Assembly (NCBI GenBank): GCA_900769765.1
Contig: CAAGHW010000042.1
Location: forward strand, 1 to 6,616
Reading direction: 5' to 3'
Length of the DNA: 6,616 nt
Origin: Bacteroidaceae bacterium
GTDB lineage: Bacteria > Bacteroidota > Bacteroidia > Bacteroidales > Bacteroidaceae
Shown one piece after another: positions 1 through 5,839 of the stretch. The translations under genes and the position numbers were made by a program. Positions within the stretch are counted from its first letter, which is position 1. Each line of letters opens with the position of its first letter. The notes under the pieces were generated by a model. The model was not told the DNA's origin and searched no databases. It was given only the letters and a program-made list of their open reading frames with translations.

Positions 1-497
1 ATTGTGAGTACTGCTCCCGGATGGTATTTGCTTACGTATGGTTGGTCGAGCCATCCTCCGGCAAGGTCTATGCGGTATGGGATTTTGCACTCTTGGCGCA
101 ATGCTGTCGTGGAACGTGTGGGAAGTCCGGCTTCCGGGATGCGCTTGCTGACTATGAGCTCAATACCGTTCTCTTCACAGAATCTTTTTTTGTCGGGTGT
201 GTATCCGTCGCTGTTTACAAAGAAAATATCCGGTTTGAGAGTTTTTACATCTTCTGCAAAATCCATAATTCCGCTACCGCTGTTTATGAATGCGTCTTTT
301 ACGTGGCGTATGGCTTTGACCATATAAAGACGCTCTTGTTCGGTGTTTATGGTCTTGCGGTCTTTGAGGTCGCGTATGGTTGCGTCAGAACCGATGCCCA
401 CGTAGAGGTCGCCATACGTTGCGGCTTCTTTGAAGAACGCTACATGTCCGGAATGGAGCATGTCATAACATCCTGATACAAATACTTTCTTGCTCAT
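1..497 (-). CDS. Cytidylyltransferase-like / GHMP kinase fusion protein (N-terminal 165 residues, 3' end off the window)
   Basis: Read on the minus strand, the ATG at 497-495 opens a frame that stays open to the window edge. Residues 1-135 are a compact nucleotidyltransferase fold. The strand VFVSGCYDMLHSGH (5-18) carries the HxGH nucleotide-binding motif (His15, His18), GDLYVGIGSD (29-38) follows, and TRSTTALR (127-134) is the second phosphate-binding motif. This is the fold of TagD-, CoaD- and HldE-C-type enzymes, which join CTP or ATP to a phosphorylated alcohol or sugar. The chain continues without a stop into IPYRIDLAGGWLDQPYVS (139-156), which resembles the N-terminal motif of GHMP kinases such as the fucokinase part of FKP and heptose kinase HddA. 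I infer a bifunctional cytoplasmic kinase plus nucleotidyltransferase making an activated sugar or polyol; the substrate cannot be read from this part. Similar fused proteins are, to my knowledge, present in other Bacteroidetes under generic names. There is no Shine-Dalgarno site, only an A-rich stretch before the ATG, as is usual in this phylum. Confidence 0.92.
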   Translation of the reverse strand, partial: MSKKVFVSGCYDMLHSGHVAFFKEAATYGDLYVGIGSDATIRDLKDRKTINTEQERLYMVKAIRHVKDAFINSGSGIMDFAEDVKTLKPDIFFVNSDGYTPDKKRFCEENGIELIVSKRIPEAGLPTRSTTALRQECKIPYRIDLAGGWLDQPYVSKYHPGAVLT

Positions 498-545
498 TTG
501 CTTTTTCTTGTATATATAAATGTTGTGAATTCCTTTCTGTTATTA

Positions 546-553
546 CAAAGATA
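546..553 (-). promoter_or_regulatory. Candidate Bacteroidetes -7 box for the nucleotidyltransferase/kinase gene
   Basis: On the minus strand the bases read TATCTTTG, an exact match to the Bacteroidetes sigma-factor -7 consensus TAnnTTTG. It lies 48 bp upstream of the ATG at 497, so the leader would be about 40 nt. I see no TTTG-type -33 box at the expected distance, so the assignment rests on the -7 box and its position alone. Confidence 0.5.
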
Positions 554-718
554 TATAAAAAAATGGATTTTTGTTGTTTTGGGTGATTTTATTGCTGTTT
601 TTGCTTTATAAAATCTTGATAGAGTGATTGTTTGGGGGTGTTTTTCTTGAAAAAATGATTTTTTTTTAGATTTTTTGCAAAAAAAACATCATTTATGCCT
701 TGATATTGTGATTTTTAT

Positions 719-726
719 TATCTTTG
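719..726 (+). promoter_or_regulatory. Candidate Bacteroidetes -7 box for the Hc1-like gene
   Basis: The bases read TATCTTTG, an exact TAnnTTTG match and identical to the box of the divergent gene. It ends 30 bp before the ATG at 757, predicting a leader of about 25 nt. A possible -33 element, CTTG at 699-702, is only 16 nt upstream, shorter than the usual spacing of about 20 nt, so this part is weak. Confidence 0.6.
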
Positions 727-756
727 TGCATCATTAACCTTAATAACGAAAATATT

Positions 757-933
757 ATGAAAGAACTTATTGAGAAAATCCAGGAAACTTATGCTGCATT
801 CGCAGCTGACGCAGCAGCTCAGGCTGAGAAGGGTAACAAGGCAGCAGGTACACGTGCTCGCAAGGCTTCTTTGGAGCTTGAGAAGGCTATGAAGGCTTTC
901 CGCAAGGCTTCTCTTGAGGCTGCTAAGAACTAA
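757..933 (+). CDS. Histone H1-like protein, Hc1 family (58 aa)
   Basis: The product is a small, very basic, Ala/Lys-rich helical protein that begins MKELIEKIQETYAAFAADAA and continues through KGNKAAGTRARKASLELEKA. This is the arrangement of the short Hc1-type histone H1 homologues found throughout Bacteroidales, so a DNA-compacting nucleoid-associated role is expected from the family. The middle (about residues 25-38) holds the basic KGNKAAGTRARK stretch, the likely DNA contact. RKASLE occurs twice, at 35-40 and 49-54, exactly 14 residues apart, which fits a regular helix with a repeating basic face. The composition contrasts with the neighbours: 13 lysines or arginines and about 17 alanines in 58 residues, with no Cys or Trp. 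The ATG at 757 is chosen because homologues begin MKEL; an in-frame TTG at 724 overlaps the promoter box and would add non-conserved residues. The gene has its own promoter-like box and terminator, so it appears monocistronic. Confidence 0.92.
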   Translation: MKELIEKIQETYAAFAADAAAQAEKGNKAAGTRARKASLELEKAMKAFRKASLEAAKN

Positions 934-960
934 TTATATCATTTAGTTTGCGCAATCTAA

Positions 961-993
961 ATAAAAGTCACAAATTGTGGCTTTTATTTTTTT
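961..993 (+). terminator. Intrinsic terminator of the Hc1-like gene
   Basis: The arms 961-971 (ATAAAAGTCAC) and 977-987 (GTGGCTTTTAT) form an 11-bp stem with one T-G wobble around the loop AAATT, and can extend by two A-T pairs at the base. A run of seven Ts (987-993) follows directly. It starts 27 bp after the stop codon at 933. The A run on the 5' side gives it a T tract on the other strand too, but no minus-strand gene ends here. Confidence 0.88.
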
Positions 994-1092
994 GTATATA
1001 TATATCAAGCTGATGGCTGTGTATTGTGTTTTTTGTTTTTTTTAGGTGTTTATTTTAAAATAAGGAAAAAAAGTGCTATTTTTACAAAGTTT

Positions 1093-1116
1093 TACACGTG
1101 CGTGCGCGTGTACGTG
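1093..1116. repeat. 24-nt alternating pyrimidine-purine tract with inverted repeat, beta-galactosidase leader
   Basis: From T1093 to G1116 every base alternates pyrimidine-purine without a break, made mainly of CG, TG and CA/TA steps. The tract is a G/C-rich island in surroundings that are almost all A and T. TACACG (1093-1098) and CGTGTA (1107-1112) form a 6-bp inverted repeat with an 8-nt loop. ACGTG occurs at 1096-1100 and again at 1112-1116, 16 bp apart. It ends 43 bp before the beta-galactosidase ATG, so it lies in the promoter or 5' leader. Alternating CG/TG sequence can adopt left-handed Z-DNA, and the inverted repeat could be an operator or an RNA hairpin. Which of these applies, if any, is not known from the sequence. 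Confidence 0.7.
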
Positions 1117-1159
1117 ATTTAATAGCGGTAATTAATAACTAATTTTAATATAAATATCT

Positions 1160-1222
1160 ATGAAGAAAAGATTTGTTTCGGCAGCGGTGATGACATTCTT
1201 GTTTTCATTGACTTGCTTTGGA
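1160..1222 (+). other. Signal peptide (Sec, signal peptidase I) of the GH2 enzyme
   Basis: Residues 1-21 have a KKR positive start, a hydrophobic core (FVSAAVMTFLFSLT) and a likely cleavage site after Gly21 (CFG|QN), leaving an N-terminal Gln as in many Bacteroidetes exported proteins. Cys19 is preceded by SLT, a poor lipobox, so lipoprotein anchoring seems less likely but is not excluded. Confidence 0.8.
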
Positions 1223-4200
1223 CAGAACCTTAATGGCTTTGCTTACGGTGATGTAGAGGCACCTCGTGGCTATAGCTATGAAAAGGGACAAGAGGCCGGT
1301 TTGGTAGAGTGGGAATCTCCTGAAGAACTCTCTCTGAACAAAGAGCAGCCAAAGGCTTGGTTCTTTAACTTTAAGAGCGAGGAAAATGCGCGCAAGGTAC
1401 TTCCCGAGAACAGTGAGTATTATCTTTCACTTGACGGTACATGGGATTTCAATTGGGTAGCTAACCCCTGGGAACGTCCTGCTGATTTCTTTAAGCCTGA
1501 ATTTGACGCATCGGCATGGGATAAGGTTCGGGTTCCTATGAACTGGAATGTTTACGGCATTCAGCCCGATGGAACACAGAAATATGGTACCCCCATTTAT
1601 GTAAACCAGCCTGTAATCTTCAAACATCAGGTTGCAGTCGGCGACTGGAAGGGTGGTGTAATGCGTGAGCCTGCCCAGCATCACACAACATATAAGTTCC
1701 GTAACGAGGTGGGTTCATATCGCCGTACATTTACTATTCCTGCCGATTGGGATGGCCGCGAAGTCTATCTGAACTTTGACGGTGTCGACTCTTTCTTCTA
1801 CCTGTGGGTAAACGGCAAGTATGTAGGTTTTTCAAAGAACTCACGTAATCTTGCTTCGTTCAATATTACAAAATATCTTGTTGAGGGCGAGAACCTCATT
1901 GCTGTTGAGGTTTACCGTAACAGCGATGCATCGTTCCTTGAAGCGCAGGACATGTTCCGTTTGCCGGGTATTTTCCGTACCGTATCTTTGACATCAAGAA
2001 ACCCTGTTGAATTGCGTGATATACGCGTCCGCACCGATCTTGATGCACAGTATAAGGATGCTGTTGCCAATATTGAAGTTGACGTACGTAACCTTGCAAA
2101 GAAAAATGCAAAGAACTATCAGGTTAAGGTACAGTTGTACAAGAATGAACTTTATAGCGATGATAACGAGGTGGTTGATGGCGCAACAGCAGTCAATGGC
2201 GTAGCTCAACTAGCCAAAGGCGAGACAACGACTGTCAACATTCCTCTTGCTGTCGCAAATCCTGCGAAGTGGAGTGCCGAGGAGCCTAACCGATATACAC
2301 TTGTCGTAAGCCTTCTCGACAAGAAGGGCCGTACAGTGGAAATGGCTTCTACCTATATGGGATTCCGCGAGGTTGAAATTCGCGAGACAAAGGCCGAGGA
2401 TGATGAGTTCGGATTGGCAGGACGTTACTATTATCTCAATGGAATGCCTATCAAGATGAAGGGTGTCAACCGTCACGAGAGCAGTCTTGAGCATGGACAT
2501 GCCGTTACCCGTGAGCAAATGGAGAAAGAGGTTATGCTTATGTTGCAGGGCAACATCAACCATGTGCGTAACGCTCACTATCCCGATGCACCATATTGGT
2601 ACTATCTATGCGACAAGTACGGTATCTATCTCGAGGATGAGGCAAACATCGAGAGCCATGAGTATTACTATGGTGATGCTTCTCTTTCTCACGTTAAGGA
2701 GTTCCGTGATGCACACGTTGCACGTGTGATGGAGATGGCCCATGCTACAATAAACAGCCCATCGGTTTGTATATGGTCACTCGGTAACGAGGCAGGTCCC
2801 GGTAACAACTTTGTAGAGGCTTACAAGGAACTTCACGCATTCGATCCTTCACGTCCTGTACAGTATGAGCGTAACAACAATATCGTTGATATGGGTTCTA
2901 ACCAGTATCCTTCAATAGGTTGGACACGCGAGGCTGTAAAGGGTAAGATGGGTATCGTTTATCCTTTCCACATTTCTGAGTATGCTCACTCTATGGGTAA
3001 TGCCGCCGGTAACCTCATCGACTATTGGGAGGCTATCGAAAGTACAAACTTCTTTGTGGGTGGTGCCATATGGGACTGGACCGACCAGGCTTTCTGGAAT
3101 GTTGACCCCAAGACCGGTGACAGATATATGGCATATGGTGGTGACTTCGGTGACCGTCCAAACGACCATACTTTCTGCATGAACGGTGTGATGTTCCCTG
3201 ACCACTCTCCAAAACCACAGTATTTCGAGGTTAAGAAGGTTTATCAGAATGCAGGCATCAAGATGCTTGACAATGGCGAAATCCAGATTTTCAACAAACG
3301 CTACTTCAACTCTTTGTGCGACCTTGACATAAAGGTTTCTCTTTGGGCAGACGGTAAGCAGATCGATTCATATTATATGCCTGGTATGCACATTGCAGCA
3401 CGCGAGGCAAAGAGCTTCAAGTTGCGTTTCGATGCTTCAAAGTTCACGGCCGACAAGGAGTATTTTGTAAAGGTTCAGCTTGTACTCAAGAAAGATATGC
3501 CTTGGGCAAAGAAGGGTTATGTGCAGATGGAGGAGCAGATAAAGTTGCAGGATGCCGTAAAGGCTCTCTTGTTGGTTGATGCTGCAAAGAACTCTCAGAA
3601 TGTTGTCATTAAGGAGAACAAGGCTGATGCAACAACTGAAATCACAGGTAATGGTTTCTTGATTTCGTTCAATAACAAGACCGGTGTTCTTGACAATGTC
3701 GTTTATGGTAACACAACCGTATTCGAGAAGGGTAGCTCAATGACATTGAGCGCGTTCCGTGCACCTGTTGACAACGACGTGTGGATATGGAACCGTTGGT
3801 TTGCTTTGGGTCTTTACGATTTGAAGGACGAGGTGGTTTCGTTCGTGTCAAAGAAAAACAATGACGGAACAGTTGTACTCCAGTATATCGTACGCACACA
3901 GGCTAAACACCCTGGTCGTCGCATAAAGAACGAGGACAACAGCTTTACTGTTCAGGACGACAAGCGTGAGTTCGGTGCAAACGAGTTCCATTTCATCTCT
4001 AACAGAATATGGACTATCTACCCCGATGGCTCTGTTGAACTCAACAGCTCTGTTACAGGTAGCGATGCAAATGCGTTGCTTGCACGTATCGGTTACATGA
4101 TGCAGTTGCCTACAGAACTCAAGAACTACACATATTACGGACGTGGTCCTTGGAACAACTATAACGACCGTCGCACAGGTGCGTTCATACAGCAGTATTC

Positions 4201-5212
4201 AAGCACAGTTGCCGACCAGTTCGTTCACTTCCCTAAGCCACAGGATATGGCAAACCGTGAGGAGGTGCGTTGGGCTGCTCTTACAAACGATGCCGGTAAC
4301 GGTGTAATCTTCGTAAATACTTGCGGTCTTTCTACATCGGCTCTTCCTTGGAACGATGTTGAGTTGACCGAGGCTGCACACCCATATCAGCTACCTGCTT
4401 CATCGGGAACATGGTTGCATCTTGATGCAAAGGTAAACGGTCTTGGCGGTAACAGTTGCGGACAGGGCGGTCCTCTTGATCACGACCTCGTGAGAGCTGG
4501 TGACAACAGCGTAGGTTTCATCATGCGTCCTGTAAAGGCCGGCGATGATTACACTGCACTTGCAAATGTGGCATCTTCGGGTGTATTGCCTGTTGTATTG
4601 AAACGCGATTTGCGCGGTGTGGTTACAATGAACTGCGAGAAGGAGAATGCCGAAATCTATTACAGAATAGGCAAGAACGGTAAGAAAGTACGTTATACCG
4701 AGCCTATAAATTTGAGCAAGGGTGGTGACATCACTGTTTGGGAAAAGGCTACTCCTGCGTTGGCTGCGACATACAGCTATGAGGAAATTACATCAATTCC
4801 TATTACTGTTGCCTTCTGTTCAAGCCGCGAGCCGGGCAATGAGGCCGAGAAGATGCTTGATGGTGACCCAAGTACAATGTGGCACACTATGTATTCGGTA
4901 ACGGTAGCCATCTATCCTCACTGGATTGATTTCGACGCCAACGAAGAGGTGGTTATAAAGGGATTCAAGTATATGCCTCGTCAGGACGGCGGTAATAACG
5001 GTAATATCAAGGGCTATAAGTTCCAGGTTAGTGCCGATGGCAAGAATTGGAGCGAGGCTGTTGCCGAGGGTGAGTTCCCATACAGCTCTGACAAGCAGAC
5101 CGTGATATTCAAGAAACCTGTCAAGGCACGTTTCGTACGCTTTACAGCATTGAGTTCACATAATGGTCAGGATTTTGCATCAGGAGCAGAGTTTGAACTT
5201 ATAAAAGAGTAA
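1160..5212 (+). CDS. Exported GH2 beta-galactosidase with C-terminal discoidin-like (F5/8C, CBM32-type) domain
   Basis: The 1350-residue product is predicted to remove terminal beta-linked galactose from glycans, probably in the periplasm or at the cell surface. Residues 1-21 are a signal peptide. The LacZ core follows: a jelly-roll sugar-binding domain (about 85-280, with LSLDGTWDF and DMFRLPGIFR), an Ig-like domain (about 283-405), and a TIM barrel (about 407-690). The barrel contains KGVNRHE (434-440), the metal-site motif DEANIESH (493-500), the acid/base Glu544 in SLGNEAGPG and the nucleophile Glu607 in SEYAHSMGNA. FCMNG (672-676) matches the LacZ sodium-site region. A linker domain (about 690-800) leads to the LacZ small-subunit-like beta-sandwich (about 830-1125, with YYGRGPWNNYNDRR). 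Two accessory parts extend it beyond the 1024 residues of E. coli LacZ: a short chitobiase/FN3-like segment (about 1150-1207) and an F5/8 type C domain (about 1213-1348, with MLDGDPSTMWHT and ARFVRFTA). No stop or frameshift interrupts it. The start is chosen for the signal peptide, which begins MKKR. Substrate could be beta-galactosides of host or plant origin; GH2 relatives also include other exo-enzymes. Confidence 0.96.
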   Translation: MKKRFVSAAVMTFLFSLTCFGQNLNGFAYGDVEAPRGYSYEKGQEAGLVEWESPEELSLNKEQPKAWFFNFKSEENARKVLPENSEYYLSLDGTWDFNWVANPWERPADFFKPEFDASAWDKVRVPMNWNVYGIQPDGTQKYGTPIYVNQPVIFKHQVAVGDWKGGVMREPAQHHTTYKFRNEVGSYRRTFTIPADWDGREVYLNFDGVDSFFYLWVNGKYVGFSKNSRNLASFNITKYLVEGENLIAVEVYRNSDASFLEAQDMFRLPGIFRTVSLTSRNPVELRDIRVRTDLDAQYKDAVANIEVDVRNLAKKNAKNYQVKVQLYKNELYSDDNEVVDGATAVNGVAQLAKGETTTVNIPLAVANPAKWSAEEPNRYTLVVSLLDKKGRTVEMASTYMGFREVEIRETKAEDDEFGLAGRYYYLNGMPIKMKGVNRHESSLEHGHAVTREQMEKEVMLMLQGNINHVRNAHYPDAPYWYYLCDKYGIYLEDEANIESHEYYYGDASLSHVKEFRDAHVARVMEMAHATINSPSVCIWSLGNEAGPGNNFVEAYKELHAFDPSRPVQYERNNNIVDMGSNQYPSIGWTREAVKGKMGIVYPFHISEYAHSMGNAAGNLIDYWEAIESTNFFVGGAIWDWTDQAFWNVDPKTGDRYMAYGGDFGDRPNDHTFCMNGVMFPDHSPKPQYFEVKKVYQNAGIKMLDNGEIQIFNKRYFNSLCDLDIKVSLWADGKQIDSYYMPGMHIAAREAKSFKLRFDASKFTADKEYFVKVQLVLKKDMPWAKKGYVQMEEQIKLQDAVKALLLVDAAKNSQNVVIKENKADATTEITGNGFLISFNNKTGVLDNVVYGNTTVFEKGSSMTLSAFRAPVDNDVWIWNRWFALGLYDLKDEVVSFVSKKNNDGTVVLQYIVRTQAKHPGRRIKNEDNSFTVQDDKREFGANEFHFISNRIWTIYPDGSVELNSSVTGSDANALLARIGYMMQLPTELKNYTYYGRGPWNNYNDRRTGAFIQQYSSTVADQFVHFPKPQDMANREEVRWAALTNDAGNGVIFVNTCGLSTSALPWNDVELTEAAHPYQLPASSGTWLHLDAKVNGLGGNSCGQGGPLDHDLVRAGDNSVGFIMRPVKAGDDYTALANVASSGVLPVVLKRDLRGVVTMNCEKENAEIYYRIGKNGKKVRYTEPINLSKGGDITVWEKATPALAATYSYEEITSIPITVAFCSSREPGNEAEKMLDGDPSTMWHTMYSVTVAIYPHWIDFDANEEVVIKGFKYMPRQDGGNNGNIKGYKFQVSADGKNWSEAVAEGEFPYSSDKQTVIFKKPVKARFVRFTALSSHNGQDFASGAEFELIKE

Positions 5213-5216
5213 TATC

Positions 5217-5250
5217 TATCTCCCGCAGTATCGCAATACTGCGGGAGATA
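5217..5250 (+). terminator. Perfect 15-bp hairpin between the beta-galactosidase gene and rfbC
   Basis: TATCTCCCGCAGTAT (5217-5231) and ATACTGCGGGAGATA (5236-5250) are exact reverse complements around the loop CGCA. The stem starts 5 bp after the beta-galactosidase stop codon. It is very stable, and its position suggests a terminator or an mRNA 3'-end stabiliser. No T run follows on either strand, so it is not a textbook intrinsic terminator, although lack of a strict T tract is tolerated in some bacteria. Its 3' arm contains GGGAG (5243-5247), just ahead of an in-frame ATG at 5254. Confidence 0.72.
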
Positions 5251-5268
5251 TTAATGGATATAATTATT

Positions 5269-5838
5269 ATGGAAGTTATAAAAACGGAAATAGAGGGTGT
5301 TGTAATCATTGAACCACGTATATTCAAGGACGATAGAGGTTATTTCTATGAGTCGTTCTCGCAGCGTGAGTTTGAGGAGAAGGTGTGCCGTACGACATTT
5401 GTGCAGGACAATCAGTCTAAATCGTCGTATGGTGTTGTGCGTGGCTTGCACTTTCAGAAACCTCCTTATTCACAAAGCAAATTGGTGCGTTGCATAAAAG
5501 GTGCTGTGCTTGATGTTGCTGTGGATATACGAAAGGGCTCACCCACATTTGGAAAGTACGTTGCCGTTGAGCTGACCGAGGACAATCATCGTCAATTCTT
5601 TGTGCCCCGTGGCTTTGCGCACGGCTTTGCTGTGTTGAGTGACGAAGCTGTCTTCCAATATAAATGTGATAACTTCTATAATAAGGAGAGCGAAGGTGCT
5701 GTTGCATGGGATGACCCTGAACTTGCTATTGATTGGAGAATACCGGTGGAGAAGGTGCTGCTTTCCGAAAAGGATAAGTTGAGCAAAACTATTGCTGAGG
5801 CTGATTTCCTTTTTGACTATAACGAAAAACTTTATTGA
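5269..5838 (+). CDS. rfbC: dTDP-4-dehydrorhamnose 3,5-epimerase
   Basis: RfbC (RmlC) converts dTDP-4-keto-6-deoxy-D-glucose to dTDP-4-keto-L-rhamnose in the cytoplasm, the third step of dTDP-L-rhamnose synthesis. The 189-residue product is the normal family length for a single cupin domain. It has the substrate-loop sequence EPRIFKDDRGYFYESF (15-30), then VVRGLHFQ with Arg58 and catalytic His61, Lys71 in QSKLVRC, VPRGFAHGF (112-120), and the catalytic Tyr131 in FQYKCDNFY. LSEKD near residues 165-169 supplies the Asp that partners the His. I chose the ATG at 5269 because family members typically start about MEVIKT. An in-frame ATG at 5254 would add five residues (MDIII) and is the only one of the two preceded by a purine-rich GGGAG at ordinary spacing, so it remains possible. 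No TAnnTTTG promoter box is visible between 5213 and 5269; transcription may come through the upstream hairpin or from an atypical promoter. rfbD follows after one base. Confidence 0.96.
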   Translation: MEVIKTEIEGVVIIEPRIFKDDRGYFYESFSQREFEEKVCRTTFVQDNQSKSSYGVVRGLHFQKPPYSQSKLVRCIKGAVLDVAVDIRKGSPTFGKYVAVELTEDNHRQFFVPRGFAHGFAVLSDEAVFQYKCDNFYNKESEGAVAWDDPELAIDWRIPVEKVLLSEKDKLSKTIAEADFLFDYNEKLY

Positions 5839-5839
5839 T

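Larger units (their letters stand above)
498..756. other. A/T-rich divergent intergenic region
   Basis: These 259 bp separate two divergent genes and contain no convincing reading frame. The two -7-like boxes (553-546 minus, 719-726 plus) bracket a core of about 165 bp that is very T-rich on the plus strand, with several T runs of six to nine bases. At 671-684 there is a perfect 14-nt palindrome, TTTTTTGCAAAAAA, whose A/T tracts could give intrinsic curvature or a binding site for a nucleoid protein. I see no other structure. Confidence 0.7.

Noticed and set aside
21..476. 151-codon plus-strand open frame opposite the nucleotidyltransferase gene
   Set aside because: Its translation shows no recognisable domain, while the opposite strand encodes a clear conserved family over the same bases; it is an antisense shadow.
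724..756. TTG at 724 as an earlier start for the Hc1-like protein
   Set aside because: It falls inside the TATCTTTG promoter box and would add residues that family members lack; the ATG at 757 gives the standard MKEL start.
994..1005. TATATATATAT run as a functional repeat
   Set aside because: It is a short simple A/T repeat just after a terminator, common in such intergenic DNA, with nothing else attached to it.
1077..1084. TATTTTTA as a -7 promoter box for the beta-galactosidase gene
   Set aside because: It misses the final G of TAnnTTTG and has no -33 element at proper spacing. In such A/T-rich sequence a 7-of-8 match is expected by chance, so I did not list it as a promoter.
1208..1219. 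Lipobox around Cys19 of the GH2 enzyme
   Set aside because: The residues before the cysteine are SLT, which lack the small residue at -1 and the Leu at -3 of a typical lipobox; cleavage after Gly21 fits better.
2210..2578. 122-codon minus-strand open frame inside the beta-galactosidase gene
   Set aside because: It lies wholly within the conserved GH2 coding region and has no recognisable features; other open frames inside 1160-5212 were dropped for the same reason.
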